Translations under genes and position numbers: made by a program
Assembly: GCA_000634515.1 (NCBI GenBank)
Contig: JFNU01000004.1
Coordinates: forward strand, 62,001 to 126,000
DNA length: 64,000 nucleotides
Direction: 5' to 3'
From: Prochlorococcus sp. scB245a_520K10
GTDB taxonomy: Bacteria > Cyanobacteriota > Cyanobacteriia > PCC-6307 > Cyanobiaceae
The notes under the pieces: model-generated
Database searches by the model: none
Told to the model about the DNA's origin: nothing
Seen by the model: the letters and a program-made list of their open reading frames with translations, nothing else
Shown here: one piece after another, positions 26,745-36,733 of the stretch
Numbering within the stretch: the first letter of the stretch is position 1
Layout: the number at the start of each line of letters is the position of its first letter

Positions 26745-27845
26745 ATGAGTAGTAGTTTTGGGAAAATTTTCCGTGTAAGTACTTTTGGAGAATCACATGG
26801 TGGTGCAGTAGGAGTTATCCTTGATGGATGTCCCCCAAAGTTAAAAATAGATGTAAAGCTTATCCAAAATGAATTAGATAGGCGTAGACCTGGACAAAGT
26901 GACATTACAACACCCCGAAATGAAGAAGATAAAATTGAAATATTAAGTGGGATAAAGGAAGGGTTAACACTTGGAACTCCAATAGCGATGTTGGTAAGAA
27001 ACAAGGATCAAAGACCAGGAGATTATAATAATTTGGAGCAAGTATTTAGACCTTCTCATGCAGATGGTACATATCATCTGAAATATGGAATTCAGGCAAG
27101 TTCTGGTGGTGGAAGAGCCTCTGCAAGAGAAACAATTGGGAGAGTAGCGGCTGGTGCCGTAGCAAAACAATTATTAAAAAACTTTTGTAATACTGAAATA
27201 CTTTCTTGGGTAAAACGTATACATGATATTGATTCTGATATTAATAAAGAAAAGATTTCCCTCGATAAAATAGACTCTAATATTGTTAGATGTCCTGATG
27301 AAGAGGTATCAGCGGAAATGATAGAGAGAATTAAGGAATTAAAGCGTCAAGGAGACTCTTGTGGAGGTGTTATTGAATGTCTTGTAAGAAATGTTCCGTC
27401 TGGTCTTGGGATGCCTGTTTTTGATAAGTTAGAAGCTGATTTAGCGAAGGCTTTGATGTCTTTGCCTGCCACGAAAGGCTTTGAAATAGGTTCAGGGTTT
27501 TCTGGAACTTATTTAAAAGGAAGCGAACATAATGACGCTTTCATCAAGTCTGATGATGTTAGTAAGTTAAGAACAACATCTAACAATTCCGGAGGTATAC
27601 AGGGAGGGATAAGTAATGGAGAAAATATTGAGATGAAGATAGCTTTTAAACCTACAGCAACCATAGGGAAAGAACAGAGAACAGTAAATGCTGAAGGAAA
27701 AGAAGTATTGATGAAAGCAAAAGGGAGACATGATCCATGCGTTCTCCCCAGAGCAGTGCCCATGGTTGATGCTATGGTCGCTTTAGTACTTGCTGATCAT
27801 TTGCTTCTGAATCACGCTCAATGTGGCTTAGTGAATACTTATTAG
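26745..27845 (+). CDS. aroC: Chorismate synthase
   Basis: This is the last shikimate-pathway step, making chorismate from EPSP with reduced FMN. It is 366 residues. Signatures are [20 protein letters not shown] at the N-terminus, [18 protein letters not shown], the FMN region [24 protein letters not shown] and [30 protein letters not shown] lies near the end. It follows the psbA terminator and has its own start ATG at 26745. Confidence 0.97.
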   Translation: MSSSFGKIFRVSTFGESHGGAVGVILDGCPPKLKIDVKLIQNELDRRRPGQSDITTPRNEEDKIEILSGIKEGLTLGTPIAMLVRNKDQRPGDYNNLEQVFRPSHADGTYHLKYGIQASSGGGRASARETIGRVAAGAVAKQLLKNFCNTEILSWVKRIHDIDSDINKEKISLDKIDSNIVRCPDEEVSAEMIERIKELKRQGDSCGGVIECLVRNVPSGLGMPVFDKLEADLAKALMSLPATKGFEIGSGFSGTYLKGSEHNDAFIKSDDVSKLRTTSNNSGGIQGGISNGENIEMKIAFKPTATIGKEQRTVNAEGKEVLMKAKGRHDPCVLPRAVPMVDAMVALVLADHLLLNHAQCGLVNTY

Positions 27846-27885
27846 TTTTGTTAGAAAGATTATATTTGTCCTTGATTTAATAAAT

Positions 27886-28512
27886 TTAATTATTTTTGAG
27901 CCATTCAAATATTTTTGGATCAAATTTTTTATTTTTGATACCTTTATCTCCAACTACAATTGCTTTATATCCTAAAGATTTATAAGTTTTTATATCATTG
28001 ATTGATAGTCCTCCAGCAGCAATGAAATCAATATTTTTATAGTTGAGTATATCTATCGAATTATCTTTACTTTTTATTGGATAAATTTTGATAATGTTGC
28101 AATTTAAATTTATCGCTTCCTCAAGATCTTTTAAGTTTTTAATTCCGGGAATTAATAAATAATTTTTTGACTTTGCATAATTGAAAAGATCTTTATCCCA
28201 AAATTTCATCATCGAAAAATTTAATCCAATTTTTAATGAATCTTCTATTGATTGCTTATTAACTATGGAGGCAGAGCCTAAATTAATTTTTTTATATTTA
28301 ATTTTGATATCGGATACAAAATCTAACCAATTTTTGTTGTTAGACCAACTTATTTCAATATTCTTTAATCCTAATTTTACTAAGCTTTCTAATTCTTTAA
28401 AAAATGAATTTCTTATGGAGCTATTTGAGTAAATATTATCTTCAGGTTTTATAAGTAAAAAAAAAGACTCTGTTTTCAGTAACTCCGAAAAAGAATCTTC
28501 TTTATTATTCAT
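27886..28512 (-). CDS. eda: KDPG/KHG aldolase-like protein, divergent active site
   Basis: This 208-residue TIM-barrel protein is of the KDPG aldolase family, an Entner-Doudoroff step. The Schiff-base lysine is visible in IIKIYPI (K142; E. coli KFFP), and the catalytic Glu in NIEISWS (E53). LGSASIVN and AAGGLSINDI match the barrel phosphate-binding strands. The active-site arginine found four residues after the Glu in E. coli is Ser57 here. The protein is AT-rich and Lys/Asn-heavy. It could be a divergent working aldolase or a repurposed one. It lies 21 bases after ftsH in the same direction. Confidence 0.7.
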   Translation of the reverse strand: MNNKEDSFSELLKTESFFLLIKPEDNIYSNSSIRNSFFKELESLVKLGLKNIEISWSNNKNWLDFVSDIKIKYKKINLGSASIVNKQSIEDSLKIGLNFSMMKFWDKDLFNYAKSKNYLLIPGIKNLKDLEEAINLNCNIIKIYPIKSKDNSIDILNYKNIDFIAAGGLSINDIKTYKSLGYKAIVVGDKGIKNKKFDPKIFEWLKNN

Positions 28513-28533
28513 TAAAAATTTAAATTATCGAAC

Positions 28534-30387
28534 TTAAATATAGTTTGCTACTTTTACTTCTGAGCGGTTAAGCAAATCTTGGATATCTTCAGTGTCTATA
28601 GTTTCTCTTTCAATTAACATTTGAGCCATTTCGTCAAGAACAGTTCTATTATCTGATAAAACTTTTGTAGCCCTTTTATAGGCAACATCTACAAGTTCTG
28701 AAACCTCTACATCAATTGTTGCTGCGGTGTCTTCAGAGAAGTCTCTTGTAGAGCTCATATCTCTTCCTAGAAACATTCCACCTTGAGATTGACCTAGTGC
28801 AACTGGACCTATTTTGTCACTCATGCCAAATTTAGTGATCATTTGTCTTGCTACATTGGCAACTTGTTGTAAATCATTTGAAGCTCCAGTTGTTACCTCT
28901 TCTTCTCCATAAACTATTTCTTCAGCAACCCTTCCACCGAGAGCTACAGCCATTTGATTTTGAAGGTAAGAACGGGAGTAAAGACCAGATTCCATTCTTT
29001 CTTCACTTGGAGTAAAGAAGGTTAACCCTCCAGCTTGACCTCTAGGAATTATTGAAACTTTCGCTACAGGATCATAATCAGGCATTAATGCTCCAACGAG
29101 TGCATGACCAGCTTCGTGATAAGCAACTAATTCTTTTTTCTTATCACTGATGACTCTATCTTTCTTTTCTGGACCAGCCATAACTCTTTCAATGGCATCA
29201 CCAACTTCATCATTACTTACTTTATCTAAATCTTTTCTAGCTGCTAGAATTGCTGCTTCATTTAAAAGATTTGCTAAATCTGCACCTGTAAATCCTGGTG
29301 TTCTTCTGGCAACTTTATCTAAATCAACGTCTTTTGAAAGAGTTTTATCTTTCGCATGAACATTTAATATCTGTAATCTTCCAGCGTAATCTGGTCTATC
29401 TACTGTTACCTGTCTATCGAATCTTCCAGGACGCATTAAAGCTGAATCTAAGACATCAGGTCTGTTAGTGGCAGCTACTATTATTATTCCTGAATTACCT
29501 TCAAAACCATCCATTTCTGTTAGGAGTTGATTTAATGTTTGTTCTCTTTCATCATTACCTCCACCCATACCAGCGCCTCTTTGTCTTCCAACAGCATCTA
29601 TTTCGTCAATGAAAACTATACAAGGAGCATTCTTTTTAGCTTGTTCAAAAAGATCTCTAACTCTGCTAGCTCCAACTCCAACAAACATCTCTACAAATTC
29701 TGAACCTGATATTGAGAAAAAAGGTACACCTGCTTCTCCAGCTACTGCTTTAGCTAGTAATGTTTTTCCTGTACCAGGAGGGCCAACAAGAAGAACACCT
29801 TTCGGAATTTTTGCTCCGACTGCTGTAAATCTATCTGGGCTCTTGAGAAAATCTACAACTTCAGTAAGTTCTAATTTTGCACCTTCAACACCAGCAACAT
29901 CTGAAAAGGTTACTTGTGTAGATGGTTCCATTTGAAGTCTGGCTTTGCTTTTGCCAAAACTCATGGCTGGATTTCCGCCTCCAGCATTTCCGCTTTGGGA
30001 TCTTCTGAAAAGAAAAAATAGGCCTCCAATCAAAAGTACTGGGAAAATCAAGCTACTTATAGCTTGTTGCCATGGATTAGCTAATTTTGTGGGAGTTACA
30101 GCAATGTCTACATTATTTTCAGTTAAGATTTTCAATAAATCTTTGTCAGGGGCTAAATTGACCTCAGATCTGCTTCCATCATTTTCAACAACTTGAGCTG
30201 TAGCATTGTCTGGAGATATTAGTACTCTACTGATTTCTTTATCTTGAACTGCTTCTATAAAATCACTATATCTTAGGGTCTTTGTAGCATTTTCTGTACT
30301 AGGTTTATCAAATACAGAAGTTCCAATGAAAATTACAGTAATAACAGCTAGAACATAAAGTCCTACGTTTCTCCAGCGTTTGTTCAC
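28534..30387 (-). CDS. ftsH: FtsH membrane AAA+ zinc protease
   Basis: This is a 617-residue thylakoid or plasma membrane protease. Two N-terminal spans (about 8-25 and 112-130) flank a lumenal/periplasmic domain. The AAA+ domain has [26 protein letters not shown] and the second region of homology [21 protein letters not shown]. The zinc site is [11 protein letters not shown]. In cyanobacteria FtsH degrades photodamaged D1 during photosystem II repair, which fits the surrounding psb genes. Which of the several cyanobacterial paralogues it is cannot be settled here. Confidence 0.95.
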   Translation of the reverse strand: MNKRWRNVGLYVLAVITVIFIGTSVFDKPSTENATKTLRYSDFIEAVQDKEISRVLISPDNATAQVVENDGSRSEVNLAPDKDLLKILTENNVDIAVTPTKLANPWQQAISSLIFPVLLIGGLFFLFRRSQSGNAGGGNPAMSFGKSKARLQMEPSTQVTFSDVAGVEGAKLELTEVVDFLKSPDRFTAVGAKIPKGVLLVGPPGTGKTLLAKAVAGEAGVPFFSISGSEFVEMFVGVGASRVRDLFEQAKKNAPCIVFIDEIDAVGRQRGAGMGGGNDEREQTLNQLLTEMDGFEGNSGIIIVAATNRPDVLDSALMRPGRFDRQVTVDRPDYAGRLQILNVHAKDKTLSKDVDLDKVARRTPGFTGADLANLLNEAAILAARKDLDKVSNDEVGDAIERVMAGPEKKDRVISDKKKELVAYHEAGHALVGALMPDYDPVAKVSIIPRGQAGGLTFFTPSEERMESGLYSRSYLQNQMAVALGGRVAEEIVYGEEEVTTGASNDLQQVANVARQMITKFGMSDKIGPVALGQSQGGMFLGRDMSSTRDFSEDTAATIDVEVSELVDVAYKRATKVLSDNRTVLDEMAQMLIERETIDTEDIQDLLNRSEVKVANYI

Positions 30388-30433
30388 GATAAATAATCTT
30401 TAATAGTTACATAATACTAATAATAAAACATTA

Positions 30434-31609
30434 TTAAGAGCGTCTTAGAACATCTACTACACTTTTGAATGCAAACCATTCAGGAATTGGTTCGCCATTT
30501 CTCAATCTCTTTCTAAATTCAGTACCACTAAGTTTCATAATTTCATAATTAAATTCTTTAGCCTCTTCAGCTGTAATGTATCCTTTTTCCTTCGTATAAA
30601 CTAAATTTTTTGAAGGAACAGTCTTCATCATTAATTCGTCTGCGCATTTATTCGCAAAATTCTGGGCGTCATATGGGCCATAAAAATCTTCACCAGTTGC
30701 TGATGACTTACAGCCAGCCATATCTCTACCGATAATGAAATGGGTGCAGCCATAATTTCTCCTGATTATCATATGTTGAAGAGCTTCTCTTGGCCCTGCC
30801 ATATGCATTGAATAAGGTAAAAAAGCCCATTTTATTCTTTCATCAGATATTTCCTGTTCTAACTCTTTATAAGTTAAATATCTAACTTTCCCTGGGATAT
30901 CATCTTGTTGAGTTGGCCCACAAGTTGGATGAACTAAAACAACTGAGTTAGAGGAAACATTATCTGAGAGTAAGGCATTAGTAAATAATTCATAATGGGC
31001 TCTATGAATTGGATTTCTGCATTGAAATGCAACTACATCATGATTTGATGGCAGTGTAGATCTAACTTCTTCTGGGGTTTTGCAGGGGAATTCTCTAATT
31101 GGCAGTTCGAAACCATAAACTCTTCCTCCTGTATAAAATCTCCCTCTCTCATTAAAAATCATCTTAACAGCAGGATGATCTAAAGAATTAGTACCATAAC
31201 AAAGTTCAGCTTCTAAGGATTTATCAGGCTCCCATTTAGAGCTAACTTCTAAAACTGCTATTTTTTGTTTTTTATAAGTAAGCAATATTGTATCTCCAGC
31301 CTTTACTTTTTCATTATTTGAATCAAATACAATAGGCAAGCCAAAAAGCAAACCCTTTGTATCTCTATTATTTTTAATTACCGAATTGTAGGTATTTTCA
31401 TCCATAAAACCTTCCAATGGAGAAAAAGCTCCAACCATCAAAAGTTCTACATCGCATGCATTTCTCTCACTACATTCAAATTCATAAGTAGCTTTAGAGA
31501 TAAGATCATTTTTAAGGTTTTTATCTTTGATAATTAAATTTTTTAGTTCCCCTCCATAAGGCGGTATTAGTCCATTAGTATCTGTTTTAGTTTTTTGTTG
31601 TAATTCCAT
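30434..31609 (-). CDS. sat: Sulfate adenylyltransferase (ATP sulfurylase)
   Basis: This 391-residue single-chain ATP sulfurylase of the Met3/Sat type makes APS from sulfate and ATP, starting assimilatory sulfate reduction. The substrate-binding FQCRNPIHRAHYEL matches the QxRNPxHxxH motif. GRDMAGCKSSATGEDFYGPYDAQ matches the GRDHAG region with Met in place of the His. No APS-kinase domain follows the catalytic domain. It lies 46 bases upstream of ftsH in the same orientation and is separated from psbO by an intrinsic terminator. Confidence 0.94.
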   Translation of the reverse strand: MELQQKTKTDTNGLIPPYGGELKNLIIKDKNLKNDLISKATYEFECSERNACDVELLMVGAFSPLEGFMDENTYNSVIKNNRDTKGLLFGLPIVFDSNNEKVKAGDTILLTYKKQKIAVLEVSSKWEPDKSLEAELCYGTNSLDHPAVKMIFNERGRFYTGGRVYGFELPIREFPCKTPEEVRSTLPSNHDVVAFQCRNPIHRAHYELFTNALLSDNVSSNSVVLVHPTCGPTQQDDIPGKVRYLTYKELEQEISDERIKWAFLPYSMHMAGPREALQHMIIRRNYGCTHFIIGRDMAGCKSSATGEDFYGPYDAQNFANKCADELMMKTVPSKNLVYTKEKGYITAEEAKEFNYEIMKLSGTEFRKRLRNGEPIPEWFAFKSVVDVLRRS

Positions 31610-31639
31610 TTTTTAAATTGATAAAGAAAAATTTTGAAA

Positions 31640-31667
31640 AAAAAAAAGGGGTTTAACCCCCTTTTTC
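31640..31667 (-). terminator. Intrinsic terminator after psbO
   Basis: On the minus strand AAAAAGGGG and CCCCTTTTT flank a short GTTAAA loop, and a run of eleven T follows. It sits 14 bases past the psbO stop and before sat, giving psbO its own transcript end. Confidence 0.9.
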
Positions 31668-31680
31668 TCTTGAGTAGGAT

Positions 31681-32475
31681 TTATGCCTTTCTTCCGTAAA
31701 GCTCCCCAATTATTTTTACATCAAGTGGATCCTTTGAACCCATATCAGTATCTGAAGGTTGGATAGCTTCAAAAGTACCAGCAAATTCGTCTGTGTCAGA
31801 ATCTACATTGTTGATTGAAAGAGTAATAACGCCAGTGCCGTTAACATCAACTTTAATATTTTCTTTTGCAAGTTCTTCATCATCTCCTCCTAATGCAACT
31901 AAACCTTGAGCATATTCAACACCGGTATTTTTAGCTCTTGCCTTAGGATCTAGAAAATCACCAGTTCTGTAGTTAGGGGTAAATGTTGAACCACTAACCT
32001 CAGTTCCTGGCTCAATAGATGAAGGTAAATCAGCTTTAAGATCTTTTGCTGAGAATGCAAATGGCACCTCTAAACCACCAGGAGTTAATACAGTAATAAG
32101 TTGAAAATCAATACCACCTTTTTCGGTGAAAGTTCCTGAATCTATATCTCCATAAACTTCTGTCACTGTTGTGTTATTTCTAGGACTAATAATTTTTGTA
32201 GAAACAAATTCTGCAGCTTTTCGTTTTGTCCCTGGCACTTTTACATAAACTTCTGTTGGATGCATGCATATTCCTCTAAGGCTATCTCCATTGCCTAGAG
32301 ATATTGATCCGACAAGAGATGAGTCTAATGTAGGGCAATCATTAGCTTTTCCTGTGTTAACAACATCTGTGAATTGCGCATTTCCTCTTTCAGAAAAAGC
32401 AAATGTTTTAACAGGTATGAAAGCAAAAGTTATACAAATTGAAATAACAAAAGCTAAGAAAGAACGAATTCTCAT
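31681..32475 (-). CDS. psbO: Photosystem II manganese-stabilising protein PsbO
   Basis: This is the 33-kDa extrinsic subunit that shields the oxygen-evolving cluster in the thylakoid lumen. I prefer the start at 32475 (MRIRSFLAFVISICITFAFIPVKTFAF), because it gives a clean Sec signal peptide. The ORF track starts 15 codons earlier and adds a non-signal leader. The mature part has two cysteines near its N-terminus (NDCPTL, RGICMHP), which fit the conserved disulfide, and the barrel segments DIDSGTFTEKGGIDFQLITVLTPGGLEVPFAFSAKDLKADLPS. The call is for 264 residues. Confidence 0.96.
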   Translation of the reverse strand: MRIRSFLAFVISICITFAFIPVKTFAFSERGNAQFTDVVNTGKANDCPTLDSSLVGSISLGNGDSLRGICMHPTEVYVKVPGTKRKAAEFVSTKIISPRNNTTVTEVYGDIDSGTFTEKGGIDFQLITVLTPGGLEVPFAFSAKDLKADLPSSIEPGTEVSGSTFTPNYRTGDFLDPKARAKNTGVEYAQGLVALGGDDEELAKENIKVDVNGTGVITLSINNVDSDTDEFAGTFEAIQPSDTDMGSKDPLDVKIIGELYGRKA

Positions 32476-32692
32476 AATTAAAGTTGCAGTAAAGTTCTGT
32501 GACGATAGATTAAAGGTCATCTAAATAGTTCAGTACGGATATTACAAGGGAAAGGACCATAAAAGGTAGGACTTTTAAATCCTCGAAACAACCCGTAGCT
32601 TTTTAGATTTTAAAAAACTGGAATTATTTTAAGCTATCACATTATTTTTAATGATTAAGATTACAAAAAAATACAAATTAAAAAAATTTTTT

Positions 32693-33949
32693 TTATTTTT
32701 TTAATGAAATAATTTGGGTTATTAATTTATTTGCTAAATCAATTTTTGATGTTTTGTTAATGTAGTGTTCCATATTGTTCTTATCGAATAGCCAACCTTC
32801 ATTTTGTGCTAAAAAGCCAAATCCTTGGCCTTCAAGATCAATTGGATTTGCGAATAGATAATCACAACCCTTTTGGATAATCTTTTCTTTAATTATTACT
32901 CGTGCTTCTTCGATAGATCCTGTAAAAGCGCAAAAGCCTACAAAAACTTGGTTATCTTTTTTTGATTGACTAATTGTTTTTAAAATATCTGGGACTAGCT
33001 CAAAGTTTTTATTCAAATGATCATTAATTTTGTTTTTTGGAATTTTAGCTGAAGTATCTGAGGTTATTTTGAAATCAGATACTGCTGCATTCATAAAAAA
33101 ATAATCACAATTTGATATTTCATCATTAAGTGCCCTAATTAAATCAACACTAGTTTCAATTTCATATCTTTTTATTCCATCAGTAAGATTCTTATCGATT
33201 TTCAGAGGCCCATGGACATATTTTACTTGTGCTCCTCTGAACCTCGCTACTTGAGAAAGAAGTAGGCCCATAGCTCCAGAACTTTTGTTAGTAATGTGTC
33301 TTGCCGCGTCAATTTTCTCTGAGGTGCCCCCTCCAGTTATTAAAATTTCTTTATTAAGTAAATCTTTGCGATATTCATTTTGTTTGTGTGAAGCTATAAA
33401 TTCAAGAGCTAATTGAATTAGATCATTTGGAGGTATCTTTCCGATGCCAATAGCATCACACGCTAAGAGGCCTTCACTTGGTTGCAAAGACAAAACATTT
33501 TCATAATTCTGTAAATTCTCATAATTTTTTTGGACAGCTTTATTTAGCCACATTTGTGTATTCATTGCCGGTGCAACAATAATTGGTTTTATATTTGCTA
33601 TTAAGATGCTTGGAATCAATCCCTCTGCATTTCCAGTTACCCATTTTGCTAATGTTGTCGCTGTTAAAGGCGCAATGATTAAAATATCAGCCCAATTACT
33701 TAGTTCTATGTGAAGAGGTGTTGATTGACTATTTGACCATTGATCATTTTCTAAAATGCAAGGGTTTCTACTTAAAATAGAGAGAGAAAGCGGCTTTATT
33801 AATTTTTCTGCATTTTTAGATAAAACGCATCTTATTTCATAATTTTCTTTCGCTAATTGGCTAACTAATAAAGGAATTCTTACAGCTGCAATACTTCCCG
33901 TTATTAATAAAAGAACCTTTATTTTGGAGTCGGTACTTTTAGTTTTCAT
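32693..33949 (-). CDS. coaBC: Bifunctional phosphopantothenoylcysteine decarboxylase/synthetase CoaBC
   Basis: This 418-residue enzyme carries out two steps of coenzyme A synthesis. The N-terminal flavoprotein domain (CoaC) has LLITGSIAAVRIPLLV, VAPAMNTQMW and the catalytic-cysteine region GLLACDAIGIGKI. The C-terminal CoaB domain has ITGGGTSEKIDAARHITNKSSGAMG, MNAAVSDFKI and KIPKNKIN. It overlaps the end of the upstream 73-residue gene by 11 bases. Confidence 0.95.
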   Translation of the reverse strand: MKTKSTDSKIKVLLLITGSIAAVRIPLLVSQLAKENYEIRCVLSKNAEKLIKPLSLSILSRNPCILENDQWSNSQSTPLHIELSNWADILIIAPLTATTLAKWVTGNAEGLIPSILIANIKPIIVAPAMNTQMWLNKAVQKNYENLQNYENVLSLQPSEGLLACDAIGIGKIPPNDLIQLALEFIASHKQNEYRKDLLNKEILITGGGTSEKIDAARHITNKSSGAMGLLLSQVARFRGAQVKYVHGPLKIDKNLTDGIKRYEIETSVDLIRALNDEISNCDYFFMNAAVSDFKITSDTSAKIPKNKINDHLNKNFELVPDILKTISQSKKDNQVFVGFCAFTGSIEEARVIIKEKIIQKGCDYLFANPIDLEGQGFGFLAQNEGWLFDKNNMEHYINKTSKIDLANKLITQIISLKK

Positions 33950-34160
33950 CGAAAGGTTCCTGATCGAGGAGATGGGTATAGTCAGTTGTTAATTCTGGTC
34001 TGTTAATTGCTAGGGCTCTAAGTAAGTGCCAGTCTTTTAAGCCATCGAATGGCGTCGTATATTCATCTTCTTCTAGTCTTTTTGCGAGTTGAAGGGTCAT
34101 TTCTTCATCAAAAGAATTTACTAGTTCCTCACTTATTTTATTTTCAGAAATAAATTCCAT
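33939..34160 (-). CDS. Small cyanobacterial protein, DUF2555-like
   Basis: This 73-residue soluble acidic protein contains LAKRLEEDEYTTPFDGLKDWHLLRALAINRPELTTDYTHLLDQEPFDEN. I recognise the DYxxPFxGLKDWHLLRALA pattern as a small protein family widespread in cyanobacteria, to my recollection DUF2555. No function is known to me. Its 11-base overlap with coaBC suggests co-transcription. Confidence 0.78.
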   Translation of the reverse strand: MEFISENKISEELVNSFDEEMTLQLAKRLEEDEYTTPFDGLKDWHLLRALAINRPELTTDYTHLLDQEPFDEN

Positions 34161-34377
34161 TGATTGAATAAAGCCAATACATCCTAATAATAAGGCCTCA
34201 AGTAATTATTTAAAATTAAAGTATTAACTTCATATCTCCAAAGATATAAAATTTTTTTAAAGGCATTATATTTTTGAAGTTTTATTGGGTAATTTATCTT
34301 CATTTTCAGTCATAGATAAGCAAACTCTCTTTATCAAAAATATTCTTTCTTAAAATATTTCTATCAACAATTTAATC

Positions 34378-34578
34378 ATGTCTCAAACCAAGAGAGAGCA
34401 AGTCATTAGTCACTTACGTTATTTAAGGGAAGAACTCAGAGAAATTCATTTAGATGTAAATCAAGATGGTCTTTTCCCTGAACCAGGCGAGCTAAGAGGA
34501 ATGATGGCTCAGATGGAGGCTTTACTTGAATTAGTAGAGGGAAACACTAGAATTCAATCAAACTCTGAAGCAGCTTAG
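34378..34578 (+). CDS. Small conserved-type hypothetical protein (66 aa)
   Basis: This short helical protein reads MSQTKREQVISHLRYLREELREIHLDVNQDGLFPEPGELRGMMAQMEALLELVEGN. It has no membrane span. It looks like a real gene: clear ATG start, biased composition, and a membrane-protein gene 11 bases downstream in the same direction. I recognise it only as a type common in marine cyanobacteria. Confidence 0.75.
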   Translation: MSQTKREQVISHLRYLREELREIHLDVNQDGLFPEPGELRGMMAQMEALLELVEGNTRIQSNSEAA

Positions 34579-34589
34579 TTGAAATCAAC

Positions 34590-34931
34590 ATGGTTTTTAG
34601 ACCTCAAAACACAAATTTTCAACTAAAGATTGTAGAAAATATTCAAACACTAAGTATTTGGGCTAATAATCCATGGCGAAGATATTCAATTTCCTTAATT
34701 ATCCTTTTAATTGGTTACTTTTTAGGAAGTTCTCTTGGTATGGTAAGTGCCGTTGTGGAACTCATGGATCCAGTAGCCGCCTTTTTATCAGTTGTTTTTA
34801 TTGAGATTTTGATAGTTCTTAGAAGAAATTTTCGATTTGAAAAGAAAAAGAAATTTTTAGTACTTTTATTAGATTCTTTAAGATTAGGATTATTTTATGG
34901 ATTCTTTACTGAAAGTCTTAAGTTACTCTAA
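34590..34931 (+). CDS. Ycf20-like membrane protein (DUF565)
   Basis: This 113-residue protein has two or three hydrophobic segments: ISLIILLIGYFLGSSLGMV, PVAAFLSVVFIEILIVL and LGLFYGFFTESLKLL. It carries the charged stretch RRNFRFEKKKKFLVLLLDSLRLGL typical of the Ycf20 family of cyanobacteria and plastids. Plant and algal relatives affect non-photochemical quenching. It converges on pyrB with a 2-base gap. Confidence 0.75.
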   Translation: MVFRPQNTNFQLKIVENIQTLSIWANNPWRRYSISLIILLIGYFLGSSLGMVSAVVELMDPVAAFLSVVFIEILIVLRRNFRFEKKKKFLVLLLDSLRLGLFYGFFTESLKLL

Positions 34932-34933
34932 TT

Positions 34934-35950
34934 TTATTTGTCATGTTTCTGTAATAGATAAAGTAAAGCCATTCTTATTGGGATTCCATTTGCAACCTGT
35001 TTATTGATTAAGCAATTAGGATATTTGTCTACTACTTTACTACTGATTTCAATATCTCTATTAATTGGCCCAGGATGAAGAATTGGAATTTCCTCTTTAC
35101 TCAAAGATAATTTCTCTGGAGTTAAACCATAATCCAAGCTATATGAATCAATACTGCTTAGTAAATTCTCCATCATTCTCTCTTTCTGGAGTCTCAAAAC
35201 AATAATTGCATCTGCAATTTTTATTGACTCTTCCAATGATCTAGAAATTGTTATGGAGCCTCTTGATTTAACAGGATCTTTTTCTTGGTTTGGTGCAGGA
35301 GTTTTTAAAAAATTTATGAATTCATCGGGTATTAATGTCTTAGGACCGCATAAAATTATGTCTGCGCCAAATGCACTCAAAGCCCAAAGATTTGATCTTG
35401 CAACTCTTGAATGGTTAACATCTCCAATTATTAAAATTTTTTTGGAATTTAAAATCTCTGGACTCAGTGATTTTTTGGAAAAGAATTTAATTAATGTATA
35501 AATGTCAAGCAATCCTTGACTAGGGTGACTATGTAATCCATCTCCCGCATTAAGAACCGAAGTATTAGAGTTTATCGCATCCAGTTTTTTTGCTATTTCA
35601 AAAGTTATATAACTCGATGAATGTCTAATAACTAATGTATCTGCACCCATTGCAGAATAAGTTATTGCTGTATCAATGATTGTTTCACCTTTCGTTAATG
35701 AACTAGATGATGGTGCAAACGTTTGTACATCCGCAGATAGCCTTTTTGCAGCAAGTTCAAAGCTATTTTTTGTTCTTGTACTAGCTTCAAAAAACAAAGA
35801 AGTTACTAAAGTTCCTTGTAAGGCCGGTATCTTTTTCGTTCCTGCATTCTTTAGTGCATCAAATCTATTAGCCAATTCAAATACTGACTTGTAATCTTGA
35901 ATTGAAAAATTAGCGAGTGAGTGGATATGTTTATGAGGCCAAATTTGCAT
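34934..35950 (-). CDS. pyrB: Aspartate carbamoyltransferase, catalytic chain
   Basis: This pyrimidine-pathway enzyme is 338 residues. The carbamoyl-phosphate loop is [21 protein letters not shown], with [38 protein letters not shown] and the closing [11 protein letters not shown]. No regulatory pyrI gene is next to it, as expected for cyanobacteria. It lies 21 bases downstream of the glycosylase gene. Confidence 0.96.
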   Translation of the reverse strand: MQIWPHKHIHSLANFSIQDYKSVFELANRFDALKNAGTKKIPALQGTLVTSLFFEASTRTKNSFELAAKRLSADVQTFAPSSSSLTKGETIIDTAITYSAMGADTLVIRHSSSYITFEIAKKLDAINSNTSVLNAGDGLHSHPSQGLLDIYTLIKFFSKKSLSPEILNSKKILIIGDVNHSRVARSNLWALSAFGADIILCGPKTLIPDEFINFLKTPAPNQEKDPVKSRGSITISRSLEESIKIADAIIVLRLQKERMMENLLSSIDSYSLDYGLTPEKLSLSKEEIPILHPGPINRDIEISSKVVDKYPNCLINKQVANGIPIRMALLYLLQKHDK

Positions 35951-35971
35951 TGCGCTTAAAAAGATAAATGA

Positions 35972-36565
35972 TTATTTGAATTTAGGCGTTCTGTCACCTT
36001 TTAATCTTTTACTTACACTCCTACTATTTTTGAGATACCAACGCCATTTTATATTTTTTGCCTTGGATATGCCAATTCTCGTAGTTTGAATAAGATCTTT
36101 TTCTTCTGGAATTGAATTTCTTTGAGAAATCCATAATGAATTGTTATTAAGAACTTCAAGTGAGTTGAATGAAATGTCTATACCGAATGTCTTAGTAACT
36201 AGACCAGGTCCAGAAGCTAATCTTTCATTCTTTTGAGGAATAAATACTGCCCTGATCAATACACCACTCGCAAAGTTTTCTTTATCAGTAACTATGTTTA
36301 AACAATGATGAATGCCATAAGTTTTATAAATATAAAACGTTCCAGGTTTGCCAAATAATGATTTATTTGATTTAGTTATTTTGTGATAGCCATGACAAGC
36401 CTCCTCTTCCTGTGAATAGGCTTCAGTTTCAACAATAATTCCCTTAACTAATTCTTTATCATTATTTTTTTTTATGAGGTAACAGCCTATTAAATCGGGG
36501 GCAACGAGTTTTGAATGCCTATAAAAAAATTTTTTTGGAAATAAATATTCTTCTATTTTTTTAAT
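35972..36565 (-). CDS. mpg: 3-methyladenine DNA glycosylase (AAG/MPG family), no canonical start codon
   Basis: This is a base-excision repair enzyme removing alkylated purines. The ORF track gives only the last 95 codons from a TTG at 36259. Reading upstream, the frame is open to a TAG at 36572. It encodes KKIEEYLFPKKFFYRHSKLV, APDLIGCYLI, the catalytic-region match GIIVETEAYSQEEEACHGYH, SLFGKPGTFYIYKTYGIHHCLNIV and then GVLIRAVFIPQ. From ATT at 36565 this is 197 residues, the normal family length. No ATG, GTG or TTG precedes the catalytic residues, so ATT (or ATA at 36571) must serve, or a start was lost. Confidence 0.85.
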   Translation of the reverse strand: MKKIEEYLFPKKFFYRHSKLVAPDLIGCYLIKKNNDKELVKGIIVETEAYSQEEEACHGYHKITKSNKSLFGKPGTFYIYKTYGIHHCLNIVTDKENFASGVLIRAVFIPQKNERLASGPGLVTKTFGIDISFNSLEVLNNNSLWISQRNSIPEEKDLIQTTRIGISKAKNIKWRWYLKNSRSVSKRLKGDRTPKFK

Positions 36566-36733
36566 ACTTATCTAATATTATTTTTAGCTGAGAAAGATAA
36601 TTAAGGCTATTAATTTAATTTGATTCTTAAAAAGATATGATTATTAGTCTTATAATTATTTGAAATTCAATGGAAATATGAATAAAAATGTTATTTATGA
36701 ATTATTATTTATTTAAATTATGCCATTAAAATT

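Noticed and set aside
32476-32520. Fifteen-codon upstream extension of psbO
   Set aside because: It would place a polar leader before the signal peptide; the ATG at 32475 gives a standard Sec signal.
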